The notes beneath the pieces were generated by a model. That model did not search any database. It had not been told where the DNA came from and worked only from the letters and a program-made list of their open reading frames with translations. From Pirellulaceae bacterium (GTDB taxonomy: Bacteria > Planctomycetota > Planctomycetia > Pirellulales > Pirellulaceae), in the NCBI GenBank assembly GCA_029243025.1, contig JAQWSU010000010.1:105814-169813 (forward strand): 64,000 nucleotides of DNA, in the 5' to 3' direction. Made by a program: the position numbers and the translations under genes. Below, piece by piece: positions 58,349 through 64,000 of this stretch; position 1 is the first letter of the stretch; the number at the start of each line of letters is the position of its first letter.

Positions 58349-58672
58349 ATGCCTACCATACGAAAACTGTCAGACGGGCGGTCTGTATTCCTCAACTAAT
58401 TAATCGCCGCATACAAAGGCTGGAAAGATCGCCGCAATGATCCAACCCGATCCATTCGATATGACGATGACACACTGATAGACGATGAAGCCATCCAACG
58501 AGCCATTGATTTAGCGAACGAAACAACATTTGGTCTCAATTGGCAAAAAGGAGAGGTGGCGTTGGTCGATAATCTTCGAGTCATGCACGGACGAAAGCCA
58601 TTCACGGGCCCCCGGTCTGTCTTGGCTTCACTCGCTGCGGCTGACAATCATGAGGGCAACCTTCCCGAATGA
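58349..58672 (+). pseudogene. C-terminal relic of a TauD/TfdA-type Fe(II)/2-oxoglutarate dioxygenase
   Basis: One frame reads MPTIRKLSDGRSVFLN, then TAA at 58397-58399, then LIAAYKGWKDRRNDP...GEVALVDNLRVMHGRKPFTGPRSVLASL to a TGA at 58670. The end is the C-terminal signature of TauD/TfdA dioxygenases: the distal His of the iron site in MHGR and the 2-oxoglutarate-binding Arg in GPR. The in-frame TAA sits where the family has Gln (FxNQLIAAY), so a single CAA to TAA change explains it. The N-terminal half with the His-x-Asp motif is not visible. It is a dead fragment in a gene-poor stretch. Confidence 0.72.
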
Positions 58673-59296
58673 CTTGCAGGCGAACAGACAAGCTGTCATC
58701 TTTTCTCGCGATCAAAAGTATTGTCTCACCTCATCGAATTCCACATCCGACGGATCATCCTGAATTATGGCATCGGCCAACTCGTCGAATCCCAGCATTC
58801 CGCGGATCGACAGCGAACTGCCAGTGGTCACGGATCTACCGCGGCACGAAAGCCCTGGTCACCTGATCTATCAGAGCAGCGCAAGACAGAAAGTTGTTCA
58901 AATTGTTTGGCACTCGCCCCAGATTCAAAAATCAGCAAAACGCCACTCTGCTGCAAAGTCGCGATCCGGCCTACTTTTGTTAATTCGCTGTAGCATAGTC
59001 TGCATACCCAAAATACGGCCCAAGTGAGTCAACCCCGCGCACCTTTCTGCCCCTTGAGAGGGGCGGGCCGTCTCTCGATCAAATTGACTTGCGATCGCTG
59101 TTCACTTAAGCTCTGGATCGGTGGATGCAACACAGTTGAGGGGTGTTTCACCTATTCTTCCGCTATTGGTACGACGGGGACACCGGGGGACGGGGACACC
59201 GGGGGTGGTGCGCGTCTCCAACACGAACTGTGAGCATCTCTGCCTTCCATCACAGGATGTCTTAAGAACTCATCCTTTCATCACGGGTAGAGTTGA
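58673..59296. other. Gene-poor stretch with G-rich tandem repeat
   Basis: 624 bp without a supported gene. On the minus strand 58712-58798 encodes a 28-residue acidic peptide (MLGFDELADAIIQDDPSD...) that looks like a protein C-terminus and may be another relic. A 16-bp G-rich tandem repeat is at 59174-59205. The promoter of the metzincin gene should be near the end. Confidence 0.45.
59174..59205 (+). repeat. 16-bp tandem repeat with G-quadruplex potential
   Basis: ACGGGGACACCGGGGG occurs twice head to tail. From 59176 the strand reads G4-N5-G5-N2-G4-N5-G5, four G-runs with short loops, which fits a four-tetrad intramolecular quadruplex. It lies about 90 bp before the start of the giant metzincin gene, on its coding strand. 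Confidence 0.8.
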
Positions 59297-62200
59297 ATGC
59301 TCAGGAATCAAATTCATTCCAGACAAATTCGCAAGCGTCAAACATCGACAAGAAGAAGCTGTCGTTTCGAAAGGATTTCCTGTTTGGAGATTCTTGAAAG
59401 TCGAAACCTCCTCGCGAGCGATCTCATCGGCCAACCGCAAGTCACCGATTGGCTGACTCCCGCCGATCCGTTCGATGTGGAAGAACTTGAGCACGATAAT
59501 TATGCTCACGATCTAAATCCCGCTCAGGATTTAAATTATCTTCACAAGTTAAACCACTCCCCCGATTGTTGCTGCGCTGACTGTCAAGGCGTTGAAATCG
59601 TCCCATCCAACGACACTCACGATCTAAATCAAATCCATGATCCAAACGGAGAATTTCGATTTGACAACGATCATTGCCAGCTCCCCAAAGAACCCGATTA
59701 CTTGGTTCAGCGTGACAATGATTTCTACACAACGCTCGATGATGCAATTGAGGAGAAGCCCGGCTCCCAAGCTCGTTTAGAATCCGTTTACGGCATCAGC
59801 GACGAAACCTTGCATTCCATCAAGCAAAAGTTCGCGGAGCCCGATCAGATTCAACAATCGTCGGATACTCAGTCGGTAAGTGACACAGTGCCCTTACCCG
59901 ACACATTCTTATTGCACAGCAATCCGACGGCCAGTAAGACCATTTTCCTTGACTTCGATGGCTTTACTGCCACGGGAACTTGGTGGAATTCCAGCTACGG
60001 CAACTCGATTGTTTCCCCCGCCTACGATCCTGAAAACGACGGTGCTGCGTTTTCCTCAACTGAGCTCGCGCGCATCCAACGCATTTGGCAACGTGTCGCA
60101 GAGGATTATGCGCCCTTTGACGTTGATGTGACTACCGAAGACCCGGGTGAAGCAGCCCTCGTCAATACGGGTGGAGGAGATACGGAATGGGGAATCCGTG
60201 TTGTCATCACAGTCGATGATTTCGCCAATTGCGGTTGCGGCGGCTTTGCCTACCTGGACAGCTTCAATTTTAATTATCAATCGACGAACGCAAGCGACAC
60301 TCCCACTTACGTTTTCAATTCATCAGAGATTGGCGTTTCCGCGGCCATTAGTCACGAGGTCGGCCATACGTTGAACTTGACACACGATGGAACGACTTCG
60401 AGTAATCCGGTTCAACCTAACGCGAGCTACTACAATGGGCACGGATCAGGAGAAACCAGTTGGGGCCCGATCATGGGCAGCGGCTATTACTCGAATGTGA
60501 CAACCTGGGATCACGGCGAATACTATGGAGCAAACAATGACGGGAGCGACGCGAACAATTCCCACGGACGCGACGACATCGATGTCATTGCAACGGAAAA
60601 TGGTTTTGGATTACGCTCGGATGACCATGGCGACGACATATCCACGGCCGGCTCCGTAACTTATCCCAGCCTGAATTCTTCTAACTCGAATCTGATCGAC
60701 GTTGCACTTTTTGGCATCGTCGAAGACCGCAATGATTCAGACTTTGTCAAATTTGAAACGGCTGCAGGCACCGTTGATCTAACCATCGAGTCCTACACGG
60801 GTCGAGCACTCATCTCAAATGGGGATTCGACCTACTCCACTGCAATTGAAAACACTTTTTACTCCACAACACCACAAAACAATCAAGGCAGCAACCTCGA
60901 CGTACTGGCAACGCTGTATGACTCCACTGGAACTCAAATCGCCACCTCGAATCCAACCGGATTGAGCGCCAGCTTTTCGGAAATCAGCTTAGCAGCAGGA
61001 ACTTACTATCTTGGTATTGAGGGCAGCGGAGCGGGAGATCCGTTTTCATCCACGACAACAACGGGCTACACAGATTACGGCAGTATCGGACAGTACTACG
61101 TAACCGGAACGGTTCACCCCACCGATCTTTACTTGAGTGTTAGTGCAACAAGTGCAGACAACGACGAAGGTAGTGCGGGCACTACGGCCTATAATTTTGA
61201 TGTACTGATGACAGAGGCTCAAAGTGAAACGGTCACAGTGGACTGGAGCGTAACCGGTTCAGGAACATCGCCGGCTGACGCTGCGGACTTTGGTGGAACG
61301 CTTCCTAGTGGCCAAGTGACTTTCCAGGCTGGAGTAACGTCGGTCCCCATTACAGTTTATGCGACAGGTGATTCAGACCTCGAAGCCGACGAGACATTCC
61401 AAGTGTCCCTCAGCAACCCCACGACGGGACAAGCATTCAACGGAGCGTTTGGATACATCCGAAGTGATGACGCTGAGTTACAGGGTCGAGTCTGGAACGA
61501 CCAAAATAATGACGGCAACCCAAACTCAGGTGAAACCGGAGCGGCTGGCATCACCGTCTACCTGGATGCAAATAGCAACGCCTCACTTGACAGTGGCGAA
61601 ATCACCACCGTCACTGATGAGAGTGGCGACTATGTCTTTTCTGTTTCGCCAGGTGACTACTCGATTGGCATCAACCCATCCACAAATCAAACCCAGACAT
61701 TTCCTAAAAATGGAAATGGCGAGTTCGACCCCGATGATTATCCAACGGGGACGGTCCTCAATTCAGTCGATTCCAGTCTCACATTCACCGCCATCGGAAC
61801 GGGAGTGAGCAATGCCAATGTAACCGCCTACGATGGCATTTTCACCACGACTGGCACACACAACTTCGGTAACACATGGAATACTGAATTGTGGGACACC
61901 GACCCAGCAACGCTTCGCATCGACTTCGTCCAAGACATCAATGAGGTCAGCCTTGACTTCATTTCCGATGACAGTTCGGACTACGGACACATGCGAGCTT
62001 ACGATGCGAATGACAATCAGCTAGCCGAAGTCGCAACCGACAATCTTGGATACTTTGATGTCGAAACAATGACGATCACGCGAGCGGCGAACGACATCGC
62101 CTACGTACTTGCGTCCGGCCGCAATGGTCAATTCGGCGCATTAGACAATTTGAAATACAGCTTCTCCGGCCAAGGCTCTCCGGTCTCGATTCAAGTCTCT

Positions 62201-64000
62201 GTGGGAACAGAGATCGCCAGTTCGAATGATTTCGGCGTTTACATGACGACTCCACCGGGCTCTGTTTCGGTCAGTAATCCCTCTGGCGCCACCACCAACG
62301 AGACAGGCAGTGCGGTCAGCTTTACCATCGAGTTAGATTCCGAACCCACCGCAAATGTTACCCTGCCGATCAGTTCCAGCGACTCGACCGAAGGCGACGT
62401 GAGCCCCACGTCAATCGTCTTCACCTCGTCCAACTGGAACGTGCCGCAAACCGTGACCGTCACCGGTGTCGACGATAACCTCGACGATGGCGATGTGGAC
62501 TACTCAATCGTGATCGGAGCCGCGAGTTCCAGCGATTCGAACTACAGCGGCATTAATCCAGCCGATATCAACCTCACCAACCAGGACGATGGGGATACGG
62601 CAGGCATCACGGTCAGCAGCCCTTCGGCTTCCACCACCAACGAAACGGGCAGCACGGTTAGCTTTACCATCGAGTTAGATTCCGAACCCACCGCAAATGT
62701 TACCCTGCCGATTAGCTCCAGCGACTCAACCGAAGGCAGCGTGAGCCCCACGTCAATCGTCTTCACCTCGTCCGACTGGAACGTGGCTCAAACCGTCACC
62801 GTCACCGGTGTCGATGACAACGTCGACGATGGCGATGTGAACTACTCAATCGTGATCGGAGCCGCCAGTTCTGACGATGGAAAGTACAGTGGTATCAACC
62901 CAACCGATATTAACCTGACTAATCAGGATAATGAAACGCCTGGCATCACGGTCAGCAGCCCTTCGGCTTCGATCACCGACGAAACGGGTAGCACGGTCAG
63001 CTTTACCATCGAGTTAGATTCCGAACCCATCGCAAATGTCACCCTACCGATTAGCTCCAGCGACTCAACCGAAAGCAGCGTGAGCCCCACGTCAATCGTC
63101 TTCACCTCGTCCGACTGGAACGTGCCGCAAACCGTGACCGTCACCGGTGTCAACGACAACCTCGACGATGGGGATGTGGACTACTCAATCGTGATCGGTA
63201 CCGCGAGTTCTGTCGATGGAAAGTACAGTGGTATCAACCCAACCGATATCGACCTGACGAACCAGGACGATGGGGATACGGCAGGCATCACGGTCAGCAG
63301 CCCTTCGGCTTCCACCACCAACGAAACGGGCAGCACGGTTAGCTTTACCATCGAGTTAGATTCCGAACCCACCGCAAATGTTACCCTGCCGATCAATTCC
63401 AGCGACTCGACCGAAGCCAGCGTGAGCCCCTCGTCGATCGTCTTCACCTCCTCCAACTGGAATGTGGCTCAAACCGTCACCGTCACCGGTGTCGATGACA
63501 ACGTCGACGATGGCGATGTGAACTACTCAATCGTGATCGGAGCCGCCAGTTCTGACGATGGGAACTACGCTGGCATCAACCCAACCGATGTTAATCTGAC
63601 GAACCAGGACGATGACGACAATCAATCCCCCATAGCCGTTGCGGACGCGGTTACGGTCAATGAAAACGAAACCACATCGAATCTCGAAGGTGGTGCACTT
63701 AGCGTCCTAGCAAATGACACGGATGGCGACGAGCAAACTCTGACGGCAGTGCTTTTGGGCTCGCCTGAAAACGGCAATCTCCAATTCAACGATGATGGTA
63801 CTTTCACCTACACGCACGATGGCTCAGAAACAACAAGCGACAGTTTCACCTACCATGCTAACGATGGGAGCAACGATTCGAACATCGCGACGGTGACGAT
63901 CACCGTCAATCCGATCAATGACGCGCCGGTCGCAACCGGTGAATCCTATGACCTCAGTCAAGACACCACTTTTAATCCGACGGCTCCTGGACTCCTCAGC
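59297..64000 (+). CDS. Giant secreted metzincin metalloprotease with Calx-beta-like repeats (3' incomplete)
   Basis: Open from the ATG at 59297 to the window edge, 1568 codons without a stop; stops lie just before that ATG in the same frame. A basic N-terminus and LESRNLLA at 33-40 form an LEPR-XLL-like anchor. A His/Asp/Asn-rich pro-region follows with CCC-A-D-C at 91-96. The catalytic motif HEVGHTLNLTH places zinc ligands at His353, His357 and His363 with Glu354; Met393 in IMGSGY is the Met-turn. Beyond: pre-peptidase-like domain (about 470-580), Calx-beta (about 612-715), SdrD-B-like (about 729-800), an unassigned beta domain (802-960), four near-identical Calx-beta-like repeats (988-1443) and a cadherin-like/VCBS domain (1444 to end). 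Likely a surface or secreted protease-adhesin. Confidence 0.9.
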   Translation, partial: MLRNQIHSRQIRKRQTSTRRSCRFERISCLEILESRNLLASDLIGQPQVTDWLTPADPFDVEELEHDNYAHDLNPAQDLNYLHKLNHSPDCCCADCQGVEIVPSNDTHDLNQIHDPNGEFRFDNDHCQLPKEPDYLVQRDNDFYTTLDDAIEEKPGSQARLESVYGISDETLHSIKQKFAEPDQIQQSSDTQSVSDTVPLPDTFLLHSNPTASKTIFLDFDGFTATGTWWNSSYGNSIVSPAYDPENDGAAFSSTELARIQRIWQRVAEDYAPFDVDVTTEDPGEAALVNTGGGDTEWGIRVVITVDDFANCGCGGFAYLDSFNFNYQSTNASDTPTYVFNSSEIGVSAAISHEVGHTLNLTHDGTTSSNPVQPNASYYNGHGSGETSWGPIMGSGYYSNVTTWDHGEYYGANNDGSDANNSHGRDDIDVIATENGFGLRSDDHGDDISTAGSVTYPSLNSSNSNLIDVALFGIVEDRNDSDFVKFETAAGTVDLTIESYTGRALISNGDSTYSTAIENTFYSTTPQNNQGSNLDVLATLYDSTGTQIATSNPTGLSASFSEISLAAGTYYLGIEGSGAGDPFSSTTTTGYTDYGSIGQYYVTGTVHPTDLYLSVSATSADNDEGSAGTTAYNFDVLMTEAQSETVTVDWSVTGSGTSPADAADFGGTLPSGQVTFQAGVTSVPITVYATGDSDLEADETFQVSLSNPTTGQAFNGAFGYIRSDDAELQGRVWNDQNNDGNPNSGETGAAGITVYLDANSNASLDSGEITTVTDESGDYVFSVSPGDYSIGINPSTNQTQTFPKNGNGEFDPDDYPTGTVLNSVDSSLTFTAIGTGVSNANVTAYDGIFTTTGTHNFGNTWNTELWDTDPATLRIDFVQDINEVSLDFISDDSSDYGHMRAYDANDNQLAEVATDNLGYFDVETMTITRAANDIAYVLASGRNGQFGALDNLKYSFSGQGSPVSIQVSVGTEIASSNDFGVYMTTPPGSVSVSNPSGATTNETGSAVSFTIELDSEPTANVTLPISSSDSTEGDVSPTSIVFTSSNWNVPQTVTVTGVDDNLDDGDVDYSIVIGAASSSDSNYSGINPADINLTNQDDGDTAGITVSSPSASTTNETGSTVSFTIELDSEPTANVTLPISSSDSTEGSVSPTSIVFTSSDWNVAQTVTVTGVDDNVDDGDVNYSIVIGAASSDDGKYSGINPTDINLTNQDNETPGITVSSPSASITDETGSTVSFTIELDSEPIANVTLPISSSDSTESSVSPTSIVFTSSDWNVPQTVTVTGVNDNLDDGDVDYSIVIGTASSVDGKYSGINPTDIDLTNQDDGDTAGITVSSPSASTTNETGSTVSFTIELDSEPTANVTLPINSSDSTEASVSPSSIVFTSSNWNVAQTVTVTGVDDNVDDGDVNYSIVIGAASSDDGNYAGINPTDVNLTNQDDDDNQSPIAVADAVTVNENETTSNLEGGALSVLANDTDGDEQTLTAVLLGSPENGNLQFNDDGTFTYTHDGSETTSDSFTYHANDGSNDSNIATVTITVNPINDAPVATGESYDLSQDTTFNPTAPGLLS
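62258..63625 (+). repeat. Four tandem 113-115-codon repeats
   Basis: Units start at 62258, 62603, 62942 and 63284 (lengths 345, 339, 342 and about 342 bp). Each encodes a Calx-beta-like domain: ITVSSPSAS, ETGSTVSFTIELDSEP, ANVTLPISSSDSTE, SPTSIVFTSSxWN and QTVTVTGVDDN blocks recur. Nucleotide identity is high over long blocks, with codon-level identity in the SFTIELDSEP segment, implying recent duplication or homogenisation. Confidence 0.92.

Noticed and set aside
62258..63625. CRISPR-like array of regularly spaced repeats
   Set aside because: The units are about 340 bp, contiguous and in frame, with no unique spacers and no cas genes nearby.
62239..63807. A series of similar minus-strand frames with Val/Ser/Gly-rich peptides
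   Set aside because: They are antisense shadows of the plus-strand Calx-beta-like repeats. Their mutual similarity comes from the DNA repeats, and the plus-strand frame has clear domains.
1..64000. tRNA, rRNA, insertion sequence or prophage
   Set aside because: No cloverleaf-like or rRNA sequence, transposase, integrase, terminal inverted repeats or attachment sites were seen by eye; a dedicated search could still find a tRNA.

Overview
The window reads as a chromosomal segment of a planctomycete (Planctomycetota, probably Pirellulales-like). Several lineage hallmarks occur together: secreted giants opening with an LEPR-XLL type anchor (genes at 3036 and 59297), paired EF-hand/dockerin-like modules, short PEP-CTERM tails, a DUF1559 pseudopilin, and secreted PQQ/NHL/CotH/lamin-tail proteins mixed with single-copy housekeeping genes. 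The genus assignment is inference; no rRNA or tRNA gene was seen.

Layout. 0-3 kb: the end of an unknown gene, then a DJ-1/PfpI protein and an OleC-like AMP-forming ligase, 9 bp apart. 3-9.7 kb: one 2216-residue secreted CotH-kinase/lamin-tail protein. 10-13.8 kb: DUF493, an ATP-grasp enzyme, a ComM/YifB ATPase and a small membrane protein, with a strong hairpin terminator. 13.9-19.5 kb: surface and secretion genes (PEP-CTERM protein, lipoprotein, Wza-like export protein, FG-GAP propeller with dockerin and PEP-CTERM). 19.8-24 kb: YdcF, TsaB, and the haem genes hemB and hemL. 24-29.8 kb: a frameshifted gene, MmgE/PrpD, DUF1573, and a thioredoxin-NHL protein. 30-33 kb: the ffh-rpsP-trmD-rplS operon, without rimM. 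33-36 kb: YraN, DUF1559, a 61-residue Cys protein and a PEP-CTERM protein. 36-43.6 kb: NAD isocitrate dehydrogenase, dnaB, and a minus-strand translation/replication run (rplY-pth-rpsF-ssb-rplI, without rpsR), groES and prs. 43.7-48.8 kb: a GlmU-type uridylyltransferase without its acetyltransferase half, then argB-argD-argF and rph. 49-58 kb: a 1343-residue membrane protein of unknown function, a dockerin/PEP-CTERM protein, an FkbM methyltransferase and a PQQ propeller. 58-59.3 kb: a decayed stretch holding a TauD/TfdA dioxygenase relic. 59.3-64 kb: the first 1568 codons of a giant secreted metzincin with Calx-beta-like repeats, still open at the window edge.

The housekeeping genes form recognisable pathway blocks (haem, arginine, translation). 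The accessory content is mostly envelope and extracellular. No mobile element, CRISPR array, phage or obvious defence locus was seen. The best candidates for new biology are the secreted modular giants, the conserved EF-hand module paired with alternative sorting signals, the large unknown membrane protein, the 61-residue Cys protein and the PfpI-OleC pair. Nothing in the window proves a new system.
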